From assembly GCF_006346395.1 (NCBI RefSeq), contig NZ_VDMS01000001.1:1-64000 (forward strand): 64,000 nt of DNA. The letters run 5' to 3'. The DNA comes from Nocardioides plantarum (GTDB taxonomy: Bacteria > Actinomycetota > Actinomycetes > Propionibacteriales > Nocardioidaceae). The notes below the pieces were generated by a model that saw only the letters and a list, made by a program, of their open reading frames with translations, was not told where the DNA came from and made no database searches. Below are positions 24,480 to 32,759 of this stretch, piece after piece. Position 1 is the stretch's first letter, and each line of letters opens with the position of its first letter. The translations under genes and the position numbers were made by a program.

Positions 24480-25385
24480 GAGCAGCTCGACCTCGCCGCC
24501 GAAGGTGAGGACCAGCCCGAGCGCCTGACGCCGGGCCCGCACCACCAGGCGCAGTCGGACGCGGACGTCGCCCGGCACCGGTGGCAGCTCCTGCGGCGTC
24601 GTACCGGCGACGAGCTGGAAGGACGCCACCCGGCGAAGCCGGTCGAGAGCGCCGGGGTCCACCGCCACGTCGAGCTCCACCGACTCCCCCACCTCGAGCG
24701 CGCGCCGCGACTCGGCCCACTCGTGCGCCAGGTCGAGGTCGGCCGGGCGCCGCGCGGGCTCGTCGAGGACGACGGCGTCGACGATGCGCGAGACGCGGTA
24801 GGTGCGACGGTGCCCGCGGTGGGCGGCGAGGAGGTACCAGCGGCCGGCGTTCTCGACCAGTCCGTAGGGGTCGACGGTGCGGGTGGTCGGGGGCTCGCCG
24901 CCGGCGGTGCCGTAGCGCAGCCGGACCCGTCGAGCCGCGGACGCGGCCTCCCGGAGCACCGGCAGGACGGGGACCTCCTCGACCGCGGCGAACCACCGCC
25001 GCCGGTCGACGACGAGCACCGAGGCGAGCGCGTCGGCCTCCTCCATCGCCCCGCTGGTGACGGTCGCGGCGAGCTTGGCCAGGGCGTTGCCGAGCTCGGG
25101 CCCCAGCCCGAGCTCGCGCGTGGCGTCGCGGCTGCCCCAGAGGAACAGCGCCTGTGCCTCACCGACGGTCAGGCCGCTGACGTCGGTGCGGTAGCCCTCG
25201 ACGAGCCCGCAGCCACCGTGCCGACCGCGCACGGCGAAGACCGGGACGCCGGCCGCGGACAGGGCGTCCATGTCGCGCAGCACCGTCCGCTCGCTGACCT
25301 CGAGCTGCTCGGCGAGGCGGGCGGCGGGCTGGGTGCCGTGGCGCTGGAGCAGGTGCAGGAGGCGGAGGAGCCGGTCGGCGCGCAT
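24411..25385 (-). CDS. WYL-domain transcriptional regulator
   Basis: 324 residues. N-terminal helix-turn-helix of the HTH_11/DeoR type (LLRLLHLLQRHGTQPAARLAE, then VSERTVLRDMDALSAAGVPV, about residues 5-50), and a WYL domain (about 140-215) including ENAGRWYLLAAHRGHRRTYRVSRI split across the WYL and arginine-rich positions, followed by the WCX extension. WYL proteins bind nucleic-acid or other negatively charged ligands and usually act on the adjacent gene. It is divergent from the DinB-like gene with a palindrome (25408-25426) between them. Confidence 0.9.
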   Translation of the reverse strand: MRADRLLRLLHLLQRHGTQPAARLAEQLEVSERTVLRDMDALSAAGVPVFAVRGRHGGCGLVEGYRTDVSGLTVGEAQALFLWGSRDATRELGLGPELGNALAKLAATVTSGAMEEADALASVLVVDRRRWFAAVEEVPVLPVLREAASAARRVRLRYGTAGGEPPTTRTVDPYGLVENAGRWYLLAAHRGHRRTYRVSRIVDAVVLDEPARRPADLDLAHEWAESRRALEVGESVELDVAVDPGALDRLRRVASFQLVAGTTPQELPPVPGDVRVRLRLVVRARRQALGLVLTFGGEVELLSPLDLRAELVEVGRLALARHGA

Positions 25386-25407
25386 GTCTCAGATCGTCGC
25401 AGCAATA

Positions 25408-25426
25408 CCTGACACAAGATGTCTGG
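25408..25426. promoter_or_regulatory. Candidate operator of the WYL regulator
   Basis: An inverted repeat, CCTGACA-CAAGA-TGTCTGG (6 of 7 positions symmetric), centred between the divergent WYL regulator (start 25385) and the DinB-like gene (start 25448). Its place over both presumed promoters suggests joint repression or activation by the WYL protein. Confidence 0.5.
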
Positions 25427-25447
25427 TTCAGCTTGCAGGATGGAGGC

Positions 25448-26053
25448 ATGACCACGAACCAGGCCGTCCAGGCCGACCCCCGCCCCCTGCTCCTCGCCGC
25501 CGCCGCCCAGGTGACGACGTACGTCGACCGCGTGAGGCTCGACGACCTCGACCGGCCGACGCCCTGTGCCGGGTGGACCGTGCGCGACCTCCTGTCGCAC
25601 CTGGTCGCCGTGTCGGTCCGGGTGCCGCACGTGCTGCGAGGTGGGCACCCGTTCGAGGTTCCGTCCCAGGTCGAGGGGGTCGCCGACCGCGACTGGGCCG
25701 GTGCCTGGGCCGAGCGCCAGCCGGAGCTCGTGGCCGCCCTCGGGGAGGACGCGGTGCTCGAGCGGACCGTCCACCACCCGGCCGGGGACATGCCGGCGGC
25801 GGCGGCCATCGTCACCTACGTCAGCGAGCTGGTCACCCATGGCTGGGACCTCGCCGCCGCGCTGGGCGACACGTCCGGGCTCGACGACGCCCTCGCCGCC
25901 ACGTGCCTGGCTCCGCTGCAGGGCGCGCTGCCGGCCGGGATCCGTGACGAGGACCGGGTGCCGTTCGGTGCCGTGGTCCCCGTCCCCGACGACGCGCCCG
26001 CCCTCGACCGGCTGCTGGGCTGGGTCGGGCGCGACCCGCGCTGGACCCCCTGA
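25448..26053 (+). CDS. DinB-fold TIGR03086-like metal-binding protein
   Basis: 201 residues of the MDMPI_N/TIGR03086 type: TPCAGWTVRDLLSHLVAV (about residues 38-55) and ELVTHGWDLAAALG (about 129-142) supply the paired His ligands of the DinB-like metal site. Members are suspected bacillithiol/mycothiol S-transferases or isomerases; the substrate is unknown. ATG 25448 is the first in-frame ATG, with GGAGG unusually close (1-2 bases) upstream. Probably controlled by the divergent WYL regulator. Confidence 0.82.
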   Translation: MTTNQAVQADPRPLLLAAAAQVTTYVDRVRLDDLDRPTPCAGWTVRDLLSHLVAVSVRVPHVLRGGHPFEVPSQVEGVADRDWAGAWAERQPELVAALGEDAVLERTVHHPAGDMPAAAAIVTYVSELVTHGWDLAAALGDTSGLDDALAATCLAPLQGALPAGIRDEDRVPFGAVVPVPDDAPALDRLLGWVGRDPRWTP

Positions 26054-26087
26054 GTCCGGCGGGCTGAGTCCGGCGGGCCCCTGGACG

Positions 26088-27140
26088 TCAGCCGAAGATG
26101 TCGTCGGGGAGCCCGGGCCAGGTGCAGGACAGCACCGCTCCCCCGTCGGGCCCGTTGTCGACCGACACGGTGCCGCCGTGGGCACGCACGAGGCCGTTGA
26201 CGATGTAGAGACCGAGGCCTGAGCCGCCCGTGGTGCCGCCGGTCCAGAACTTGGTGAAGATCCGGCGCCGCAGCTCGGGTGGGATCCCGCCGCCCTCGTC
26301 GCTGACGGTCAGGCGCACCCCGTCAGGCGCGTCGGGATGGGGCTCGCGCTCGACGCGGACGGTGACCAGACCGTCGCCGTGGCGCACGGCGTTCTCGACG
26401 AGGTTGGTGGCGACCTGGGTGAACTTGTCGGGGTCGACGTGCACCTGAGGCAGGTCGGCGTCGGTGACGAGATCGATCTCGCGGGCCGTGCCGGCGCCGA
26501 CGGACTCGACGATCCGGCCGACGAGCACGCCGGCGTCGGAGGGACGCGGATAGAGCTGCAGGCGCCCGGTGTCGATGCGGGCGACGTCGAGGAGCTCGGC
26601 GATCAGCCGGCTCAGTCGGTCGGAGTCGGCGGCGACGGTGGTGAGCATCAGCTTCTTCTGCTCGTCGTTGAGCTTGTCCCAGCGGTTGAGCAGCGCCTGC
26701 ACGAAGCCCTTGACCCCCGTCAGCGGCGAGCGCAGCTCGTGGGCCACGGTCGCGACGAGGTCGGAGCGCTCGCGGTCGAGGCGTGCCCGGCCCCGTCCGG
26801 AGCGCAGCGTGATCGCCACCCGGGTCACCGGGCCCAGCCGCTCGGCGCGGTGCAGCCGCGCGGCCACGAGGACCTCGGTGCCGTCGGGCAGCAGCCACGG
26901 TTGCTCGGGCACCGCGGTGCGCGTGCGCAGCCCGGCGTACGGCGTGTTGGCGGCGGTCCAGGCCTGGGCGTCCTGGTCCTGGAGCCGCAGGACCTCGGCG
27001 AGAGGACGTCCCGGCTCGGCGCTCGGACCGAGCATCCGGCGGGCCAACGCCGACACGAGGGTGACCACGCCCTGCGCGTCGGCGAGCACGACGCCGTCGG
27101 GCAGCTCGTCGGCGAGCTCCTGCGCGGTCGCGTGCGGCAT
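26088..27140 (-). CDS. Soluble PAS-domain sensor histidine kinase
   Basis: 350 residues, no membrane segment. A PAS-like input domain (about 8-110) leads to a HisKA dimerisation helix with the phospho-acceptor His134 in TVAHELRSPLTGVKGF, and a HATPase domain: N-box NLVENAVRHG (N250), G1 DEGGGIP, F-box FTKFWT, G2 GGSGLGLYIV. No response regulator is adjacent, so it is an orphan kinase in this window. TAGGCT (27152-27147) lies 6 bases before ATG 27140, indicating a leaderless mRNA. Confidence 0.9.
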   Translation of the reverse strand: MPHATAQELADELPDGVVLADAQGVVTLVSALARRMLGPSAEPGRPLAEVLRLQDQDAQAWTAANTPYAGLRTRTAVPEQPWLLPDGTEVLVAARLHRAERLGPVTRVAITLRSGRGRARLDRERSDLVATVAHELRSPLTGVKGFVQALLNRWDKLNDEQKKLMLTTVAADSDRLSRLIAELLDVARIDTGRLQLYPRPSDAGVLVGRIVESVGAGTAREIDLVTDADLPQVHVDPDKFTQVATNLVENAVRHGDGLVTVRVEREPHPDAPDGVRLTVSDEGGGIPPELRRRIFTKFWTGGTTGGSGLGLYIVNGLVRAHGGTVSVDNGPDGGAVLSCTWPGLPDDIFG

Positions 27141-27172
27141 CCGGTCAGCCTACGGCGGCCGGCGAGCCGGGC

Positions 27173-27952
27173 TCAGCCGCGTCGGACGCGCGCCGACTCG
27201 TAGAGGCAGAGCGCCGCAGCGGTCGCGAGGTTGAGGCTCTCCGCACGACCGTGGATCGGGATCGACACGCGGTGGTCGGCGAGGGCGGCGAGGTCGTCGG
27301 GCAGGCCGTGGGCCTCGTTGCCGAACAGCCACGCCGTCGGCGCCCGGAGCAGGTCTCCGGCGTCGTGGAGCGCGACCTCGCCGTCGGCGGCGGTGGCCAG
27401 GACCGTCACGCCGGCCGCCTGGAGACGGCGTACGACGTCGGCCGGGTCGGGCTCGACCGCGACGGGCAGGTGGAACGCGCTGCCGACGGCGGCGCGCAGC
27501 GTCTTGGGGTTGTAGAGGTCGACCGACGTACCGGCCAGGACGACCGCGTCGGCCCCGGCGGCGTCGGCGGTGCGGATGACCGTGCCGGCGTTGCCGGGGT
27601 CGCGTACATCGGCGCACACCGCGACCAGTCGGGGCGCGGACTGCAGCAGGTGGGTGAGCGGCCGGTCGACGAACCGGCACAGCGCGACGACACCGGCCGG
27701 GGTGACCGAGTCGCTCAACGAGGCGAGCGCGCGGTCGTCGACGAGCGTGACGTCGACGCCGGACGGCACGAGGTCGGCGCCGGAGGCGGTCGCGAAGACC
27801 TCGACGACGCACCCGGGCACACCGAGCGCGCCCTCGACGGCCTTGGGGCCGTCGGCAAGGAAGAGCCGCCGCTCCGAGCGTTCGGAGCGGCGGCTCAACT
27901 TGCGGATCTGCTTGAGCCGGTCGTTGCCGGCTGCCAGCGGGACGACGCTCAG
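27173..27952 (-). CDS. SpoU/TrmH-family RNA 2'-O-methyltransferase
   Basis: About 259 residues from 27952, 241 from TTG 27898. SPOUT knot motifs are present: [20 protein letters not shown] (motif 1), [12 protein letters not shown] (motif 2) and [22 protein letters not shown] (motif 3, split around ESLNL). Family members carry an N-terminal helix (here [12 protein letters not shown]) that is only included if translation starts upstream of 27898; the only candidate is CTG 27952, which overlaps the rplT stop as CTGA with GAGG upstream. The start is therefore uncertain. A 15-base perfect inverted repeat (27863-27896) lies next to the TTG. The target is probably 23S rRNA. Confidence 0.88.
   Translation of the reverse strand: MSVVPLAAGNDRLKQIRKLSRRSERSERRLFLADGPKAVEGALGVPGCVVEVFATASGADLVPSGVDVTLVDDRALASLSDSVTPAGVVALCRFVDRPLTHLLQSAPRLVAVCADVRDPGNAGTVIRTADAAGADAVVLAGTSVDLYNPKTLRAAVGSAFHLPVAVEPDPADVVRRLQAAGVTVLATAADGEVALHDAGDLLRAPTAWLFGNEAHGLPDDLAALADHRVSIPIHGRAESLNLATAAALCLYESARVRRG
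27863..27896 (-). other. Perfect 15-bp hairpin in the 5' part of the methyltransferase gene
   Basis: GAGCCGCCGCTCCGA (27863-27877), loop GCGT, TCGGAGCGGCGGCTC (27882-27896). In the transcript it is followed by TTCCTTG, so it could be a leaky terminator at the end of the ribosomal-protein operon, 52 bases after the rplT stop, or a translation brake. In the protein it encodes the repeated [10 protein letters not shown]. Confidence 0.6.
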
Positions 27953-28344
27953 GCCGAGACCTCGGCCTCGCGCGGGGCGTTGACGTCGGCGGGCAGGGCG
28001 GCCTTGGCGGCGGCGACCAGCGCGCTGAACGCGGTCGGGTCGCTGACGGCGAGCTCGGCGAGGATCTTGCGGTCGACCTCGATGCCGGCCAGGTTGAGGC
28101 CCTGGATGAAGCGGTTGTAGGTCAGGCCCTCCGCGCGCGCGGCGGCGTTGATGCGCTGGATCCAGAGGCGACGGAAGTTGCCCTTGTTCTTCTTGCGGTC
28201 GTTGTAGCTGTAGACCAGGGAGTGGGTGACCTGCTCCTTGGCCTTGCGGTAGAGGCGCGAGCGCTGGCCGCGGTAACCGGCGGCGCGCTCCAGGGTGACC
28301 TTGCGCTTCTTGTGTGCGTTTACTGCCCGCTTGACGCGTGCCAT
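27949..28344 (-). CDS. rplT: 50S ribosomal protein L20
   Basis: 131 residues. The N-terminal basic tail ([18 protein letters not shown]) and [17 protein letters not shown], then [20 protein letters not shown] (about residues 45-64) are diagnostic. It binds 23S rRNA early in assembly. The C-terminus has a ~12-residue acidic extension typical of actinobacteria. It lies 79 bases after rpmI in the infC operon. In other bacteria L20 represses its own operon by binding the leader. Confidence 0.98.
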   Translation of the reverse strand: MARVKRAVNAHKKRKVTLERAAGYRGQRSRLYRKAKEQVTHSLVYSYNDRKKNKGNFRRLWIQRINAAARAEGLTYNRFIQGLNLAGIEVDRKILAELAVSDPTAFSALVAAAKAALPADVNAPREAEVSA

Positions 28345-28423
28345 GACTGACTCCTGACGACTGTGTTGCTCAGCAACTGAGAGTGGAACGGGGTGTGGGG
28401 CCAGGGCCCCGGGTGGTGCTGGC

Positions 28424-28636
28424 TCAGATGCCGAGCATCTTCTTGGCGCGCTTGACGTCGGCCTTCTCGAGCTCGACGGCGCCGGCGTTGCGGCGCATCT
28501 TCTTGCGGCTGCCGGTGGTGGGCTGCGAGGCGAACGCAGCGCCCGACTTGCGGCCGGCCTGCAGGCGCATGATCTTGCCGGAGCCGGTCACCTTGAACCG
28601 CTTCTTGGCACCGGAGTGCGTCTTGTTCTTGGGCAT
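28424..28636 (-). CDS. rpmI: 50S ribosomal protein L35
   Basis: 70 residues, very basic: [20 protein letters not shown] at the N-terminus and [11 protein letters not shown] near the middle are standard for L35. Second gene of infC-rpmI-rplT. Confidence 0.98.
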   Translation of the reverse strand: MPKNKTHSGAKKRFKVTGSGKIMRLQAGRKSGAAFASQPTTGSRKKMRRNAGAVELEKADVKRAKKMLGI

Positions 28637-28725
28637 CGTGTTGTCTCCTCGGGGTGGTACGACGGGCAGCCCGGTGGGGCTGTCGTGTGGGTCGGTTCGA
28701 CCCGGGTCGGGCTGACCTGGTGGGG

Positions 28726-29409
28726 TCAGGCCTCGATCTCGGGGTCGAGGTTCTCGGAGCGGCCGCGCTCCTTCTTGGCGGCGACGGGGCCGGCGGCGTG
28801 CGCGGCGTCGCGCTCGGCCTGCTCCTCGGCCACGTGGGCGGCCCGCTCGGCCTCCTTCTCGGCCCGGACCACCAGGTGGTCGGCCTTGGCCTCGGCCTTC
28901 TTCTTGTGCGGGCCCAGGACCATGATCATGTTGCGGCCGTCCTGCTTGGGCGACGACTCGATGAAGCCCAGCTCGGTGACGTCCTCGGCGAGCTTCTGCA
29001 GCAGCCGGAAGCCCAGCTCGGGCCGGTGCTGCTCACGACCGCGGAACATGATCGTGATCTTGACCTTGTCGCCGGCCTTGAGGAACCGGATGACGTGGCC
29101 CTTCTTGGTCTCGTAGTCGTGGGCGTCGATCTTGGGACGAAGCTTCATCTCCTTGATGATCACGTTCGTCTGGTTGCGGCGAGCCTCACGGGCCTTCTGG
29201 GCGTTCTCGTACTTGAACTTCCCGTAGTCCATGAGCTTGCAGACCGGCGGGCGCGCCATCGGGGCGATCTCGACGAGGTCGAGATCGGCTTCCTGGGCAA
29301 GCCGCAGGGCATCGGCGGTGGGCACGATGCCGACGGTCTCGCCACTGGGGCCAACGAGCCGGACTTCCGATACGCGGATCCGGTCGTTGATGCGGTACTC
29401 GGTGCTGAT
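28726..29409 (-). CDS. infC: Translation initiation factor IF-3 (AUC start)
   Basis: Binds 30S subunits and checks initiator tRNA and start codon. With the start at ATC 29409 it has 227 residues and the correct N-terminus ([19 protein letters not shown]); GGAGG lies 6 bases upstream. Later GTG 29325 would delete the conserved first 28 residues. An AUC/AUU start on infC is the classic basis of IF-3 autoregulation. The N-domain ends at about 85 ([17 protein letters not shown]), and the C-domain includes [18 protein letters not shown] and MFRGRE (about 125-160). The C-terminal ~45 residues are an Ala/Glu-rich tail common in actinobacteria. Confidence 0.95.
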   Translation of the reverse strand: MSTEYRINDRIRVSEVRLVGPSGETVGIVPTADALRLAQEADLDLVEIAPMARPPVCKLMDYGKFKYENAQKAREARRNQTNVIIKEMKLRPKIDAHDYETKKGHVIRFLKAGDKVKITIMFRGREQHRPELGFRLLQKLAEDVTELGFIESSPKQDGRNMIMVLGPHKKKAEAKADHLVVRAEKEAERAAHVAEEQAERDAAHAAGPVAAKKERGRSENLDPEIEA

Positions 29410-29456
29410 GTGTCCTCCAGGGGGTCAGACGCTAGGTCGATCACCTGCGGAGGCCT

Positions 29457-29500
29457 GGAAAAACAACGAGGGCTTCCGCAGAGGTGCGCAAGCGGAAGCC
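29457..29500 (-). terminator. Intrinsic terminator within the infC leader (attenuator)
   Basis: In the transcript GGCTTCCGC, a 12-base loop and GCGGAAGCC form a perfect 9-bp stem (29500-29492 with 29479-29471), followed by CTCGTTGTTTTT (29470-29459). It ends about 50 bases before the infC start codon and over 200 bases after the presumed transcription start, so it would stop transcription before the operon unless prevented. A second inverted repeat (GCCTCC 29549-29544 with GGAGGC 29527-29522) lies upstream, and GCCTCCGC follows downstream, allowing alternative pairings. Confidence 0.72.
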
Positions 29501-29720
29501 AGTCAACGACCATCTCACCCTGCCTCCGCGCATGGTGTGCACGGGAGGCGAGGCCGGAGCCTTGGACTAGACCCGACGACCTGTGTCCCGATGGTGCGGT
29601 GCTGCTGTGGTGCGGTGCTGCCTGGGACGGCGGCCGGTGCGGGTGGGAGACGATGGAGCTGGTCCCCGCTTGTCGATCGGTGCGGGCACGGGTGTGCCTG
29701 TACAGATCAGTCAACCACGG

Positions 29721-29750
29721 ACTCTAGGCCAGGATTCCCGACCTGACCAA
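29721..29750 (-). promoter_or_regulatory. Probable promoter of infC-rpmI-rplT
   Basis: TTGGTC (29750-29745), 18-base spacer, TAGAGT (29726-29721). Transcription would start near 29714, giving a leader of about 305 bases before the AUC start of infC, consistent with a regulated ribosomal-protein leader. Confidence 0.5.
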
Positions 29751-29774
29751 TCCGGGGCGCCCGGCGTCGCAGCG

Positions 29775-30284
29775 TCAGACGGACGTCGGGTCGAGCCACC
29801 CGAGGTCGTCGCCGACGCGGACCAGGCGCCACCCGGCGGCCAGCGCCCGCAGGTGGTCGCCCTCGACGGCCAGGGGCGCCGTACCGAGGTCGAGCAGCAG
29901 CGCCTCGGCGCCGTCCTGGAGAGCGGCGAGCGCCGCCTGCCTCGCCGGGACCGGCACGGGCCGGGCGGCGGGGTCCCAGGCGGCGAGGCTGTCGGTGCCG
30001 GAGAACGCCAGCAGCGCCCGCCGTCCGTCCTGCCCCTGGACCAGCACCGCGGCCATGTCGCTGGTCTTGTCGTGGGCGAGCCCCCGCTCGTCGAGCTCGA
30101 CGTCACCGGCGACCGCGACCACCGGCACCAGCACCCGGACCGTCTGCAGCGCGGCCAGGGCCGCGGGCAGGCCGGCGGGGTCGGTCGGGTCCGCGGCGTA
30201 CGCCGTCAGCGCCGCGGCGAGGGCCGGGTCGGCCGCGCCGGTGTCGTCGGGGTAGGCCGGCGCCAGCAGCTCACGTTCGGGCAT
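29775..30284 (-). CDS. SseB family protein
   Basis: 169 residues. The N-SseB pattern is visible: ALTAYAADPTDPAGLPAALAAL (about residues 24-45, split), VRVLVPVV, GRRALLAFSGTDSLAAWDP (about 89-107) and the final GDDLGWLDPTSV. Members are common next to translation or metabolic genes in actinobacteria and have no settled function. ATG 30284 lies 51 bases from the divergent membrane-protein gene. A weak -10 (GAGACT) lies 6 bases upstream. Confidence 0.8.
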   Translation of the reverse strand: MPERELLAPAYPDDTGAADPALAAALTAYAADPTDPAGLPAALAALQTVRVLVPVVAVAGDVELDERGLAHDKTSDMAAVLVQGQDGRRALLAFSGTDSLAAWDPAARPVPVPARQAALAALQDGAEALLLDLGTAPLAVEGDHLRALAAGWRLVRVGDDLGWLDPTSV

Positions 30285-30335
30285 GCGCCCAGTCTCCCAC
30301 CCACGCGCTGACCGCTGACGTGGGACGCTGGACCC

Positions 30336-30809
30336 ATGGACGACGTCAGCTACGGCGCACTGGCCCTGGCCCTCAGCCTCGTCGCGGGCGTCTACACGTG
30401 GTTCGCCTACCAACGACGGGGCCTCGGGGCCGGGCTCAAGGGCGCCGGCCTGACGCTGTTGCCGATCGCGGCCTACCTGACCCGCACGCTGCGCATGCTG
30501 GCCGAGATCGGCGACGCGATCGGCGACTGGGCGGTCCGGCTCGTCTTCAGCCCGGTGGTGTGGTCGGGCATCGTCCTGGCCGGCATCGCCGTCGTGCTCT
30601 ACGGCGCCGGTCGCGTCGTCGAGGCCCGCGGTGGTGGAGCGCCGGCGAAGGCTCCCGAGCGGCCCCGGCAGCGCGGGCCCGAGCAGCTGCCCCCGTCGAC
30701 ATCCACCGCGGCGCCCACCTCGCCGCGGCGGGCCGGCCGCTCCCCCGCGCCGGTCGACGACGAGTTCGCCGACATCGAGGCACTGCTCAAGAACCGGGGC
30801 ATCACCTGA
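30336..30809 (+). CDS. Small membrane protein with three predicted helices
   Basis: 157 residues. Hydrophobic segments at about 5-26, 30-51 and 67-92, then a charged, Pro/Arg-rich cytoplasmic tail (about 95-145) and a terminal DDEFADIEALLKNRGIT. I do not assign a family. Its stop overlaps the presumed start of the uridine-kinase-like gene (CTGA), so the two are probably co-translated. Confidence 0.65.
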   Translation: MDDVSYGALALALSLVAGVYTWFAYQRRGLGAGLKGAGLTLLPIAAYLTRTLRMLAEIGDAIGDWAVRLVFSPVVWSGIVLAGIAVVLYGAGRVVEARGGGAPAKAPERPRQRGPEQLPPSTSTAAPTSPRRAGRSPAPVDDEFADIEALLKNRGIT

Positions 30810-31369
30810 GCATCGCCGCGCCCGACCGGACCCTGGCGCTGCTCGCCGAGCGAGCGCCCACGCTCGGGGAGGCCCGGCTGCTGTGCGTCGACGGCCCGGG
30901 CGGGTCCGGCAAGACGACGCTGGCGCGGGCCGTCGCCGCCCGCACCGGCGCGCGCGTCGTGCACCTCGACGACCTCTACGACGGGTGGTCGGGCCTGGCG
31001 ACGGTTGCCGACCAGCTCGGCCCCCTGCTGCGCCCGCTGAGCGAGGGCCGGCCCGGGAGCTACCGGCGCTACGACTGGCACGCGGGCGCGTTCGCCGAGA
31101 CCGTCGAGGTCGACCCGCCCGGACCCGGCGGGCTGCTGGTGCTCGAGGGCGTCGGCGCCGGCACCGCGGCGTACGCCGACCTCGCGACGGTCCTGGTGTG
31201 GGTCGAGGTGTCGCGCGAGCTGCGGCTGGCCCGAGGGCTCGCCCGCGACGGCGAGCACCTGCGCGCGCAGTGGCTGGCCTGGCAGGAGTCCGAGGACGCC
31301 TCCTTCGCCTCCGACCGGACCCGCGATCGCGCCGACCTGGTGGTCGACGGGCAGGGAAACCTCCACTAG
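30806..31369 (+). CDS. Uridine kinase-like P-loop protein
   Basis: About 187 residues. Walker A DGPGGSGKTTLA (about residues 27-38), then VVHLDDLYDGWSGL (about 52-65) and YRRYDWHAGAFAE (about 87-99) are the phosphate-acceptor and nucleoside-site patterns of actinobacterial uridine kinase-like proteins; LLVLEGVGAG follows. No ATG, GTG or TTG lies in frame between about 30620 and the P-loop; the best start is CTG 30806, overlapping the preceding stop as CTGA. The start is therefore tentative, the coding frame is not. Confidence 0.75.
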   Translation: MSIAAPDRTLALLAERAPTLGEARLLCVDGPGGSGKTTLARAVAARTGARVVHLDDLYDGWSGLATVADQLGPLLRPLSEGRPGSYRRYDWHAGAFAETVEVDPPGPGGLLVLEGVGAGTAAYADLATVLVWVEVSRELRLARGLARDGEHLRAQWLAWQESEDASFASDRTRDRADLVVDGQGNLH

Positions 31370-31427
31370 CGGTGGCGCGTGCCCCGGACGAGGATCGACG
31401 GACGACCGTCCATCTCGGGAGACGACC

Positions 31428-32747
31428 TTGATCAAGCACGCCCTGCTCGCCCCGCTCGCGCTGGCCCTGCTCGCCCCGGCGCTGGTCGCCGTCCCGGCGG
31501 ACGCCCACGGCTCCCGCCACGGGCCGCCCGCGACCACTGACGGCTTCGACGTCACGCTGACCCGCTGGGACAGCTCCCGCGACTTCCGCGCCGGCCGCCT
31601 CGAGGGCCTGCGCGTGCGGGACGGGGCACTGGTGCTCGACCGCCGGGGGCTGGCGCGGACGTCGTACACCGATCCGTTCGGCGACGGCACAGCGCGCGAC
31701 TACGAGGTCGGCACGTGGACCTCGCCCGTCGTGCGGCTCGGCTACGCCGACGACGAGGCGATCTCGTCGTGGAACGCGACGACGCCGACCGGCACCTGGG
31801 TCGAGACGCTGTTCCGCGGCCGGCACCGCGACGGGACCTGGACCAGGTGGTACGTGCTGGGCCGCTGGACCTCGGGCATGGACTTCGCCGCCGGCGACAT
31901 CCACCGCACGTCGCTCGACGGGCAGCGCGACGACGACGGGACGGTCTACACCGACACCTTCAGCGCCAAGACCGGACGCGAGCCGGTGGCCTTCCAGACG
32001 CGGGTGCGGCTGCTGCGGCCGGTCGGTGGGCGGTCCCGGCCCTCGCTCGACGCGGTCACGACGATGACCAGCGAGCTGGTGCCCGACGCCGCGCCCCCGA
32101 CCAGCGCGTCGACCCTGGGCGGGCGGGCCGTCGAGCTGGCCGTGCCCCGCTACTCGCAGAACATCCACCGCGGCGAGTACCCCGAGTTCGGCGGCGGCGG
32201 GCAGGTCTGGTGCTCCCCCACGTCGACCTCGATGGCGATGCGGTGGTGGGGTCGTCGGCACGCCCCGACGGCCGCTGACGTCAGCGGCGTCGAGGCGCCG
32301 AACGGCGACCCCCAGGTGCCGTACGCCGCGATGCACACCTGGGACTACACCTACGACGGGGCGGGCAACTGGCCGTTCAACGCGGCGTACGCGCACACCT
32401 ACGGTCTCGACGCGACCGTCACCCGGCTGCGGTCGCTGGCCGAGGTCGAGCGGTTCGTCGCCGCCGGCATCCCCGTGGTCACCTCGCTCTCGTGGGACCT
32501 CGAGGACATGCCCGAGGCCGGCTACGCGACCGACGGGCACCTGATGGTGGTCGTCGGCTTCACCGCCGACGGCGACCCGGTCCTCAACGACCCGGCGTCC
32601 AGCAGCGACGAGGCGGTGCGCCACGTCTACACGCGCGCGAACTTCGAGAGGGTCTGGCAGCAGTCGACCGGCGGCGTCGTCTACCTCTACACCGCGCCCG
32701 GCACGCGGCTGCCGCGGAACGTGTCGGGATCGACGCCCAACTGGTGA
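31428..32747 (+). CDS. Secreted C39-type cysteine peptidase-like protein
   Basis: 439 residues. TTG start 31428 with GGGAGA 7 bases upstream. A signal peptide (hydrophobic about 4-25, cleavage likely after ADA) leads to a beta-rich domain (about 35-215) and a papain-fold Peptidase_C39_2 domain from about 235. The expected catalytic residues are Cys262 (QVWCSPTSTSMAMRWW), His371 (GHLMVVVGF) and Asp388 (VLNDPAS). Probably a secreted hydrolase; the substrate is unknown. Confidence 0.85.
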   Translation: MIKHALLAPLALALLAPALVAVPADAHGSRHGPPATTDGFDVTLTRWDSSRDFRAGRLEGLRVRDGALVLDRRGLARTSYTDPFGDGTARDYEVGTWTSPVVRLGYADDEAISSWNATTPTGTWVETLFRGRHRDGTWTRWYVLGRWTSGMDFAAGDIHRTSLDGQRDDDGTVYTDTFSAKTGREPVAFQTRVRLLRPVGGRSRPSLDAVTTMTSELVPDAAPPTSASTLGGRAVELAVPRYSQNIHRGEYPEFGGGGQVWCSPTSTSMAMRWWGRRHAPTAADVSGVEAPNGDPQVPYAAMHTWDYTYDGAGNWPFNAAYAHTYGLDATVTRLRSLAEVERFVAAGIPVVTSLSWDLEDMPEAGYATDGHLMVVVGFTADGDPVLNDPASSSDEAVRHVYTRANFERVWQQSTGGVVYLYTAPGTRLPRNVSGSTPNW

Positions 32748-32759
32748 CAAGGTGTGCGC

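Noticed and set aside
29415..29774. tRNA or other structured RNA gene in the 360-base gap before infC
   Set aside because: No cloverleaf or T-loop sequence was found; the structures are explained as the infC leader with its terminator.
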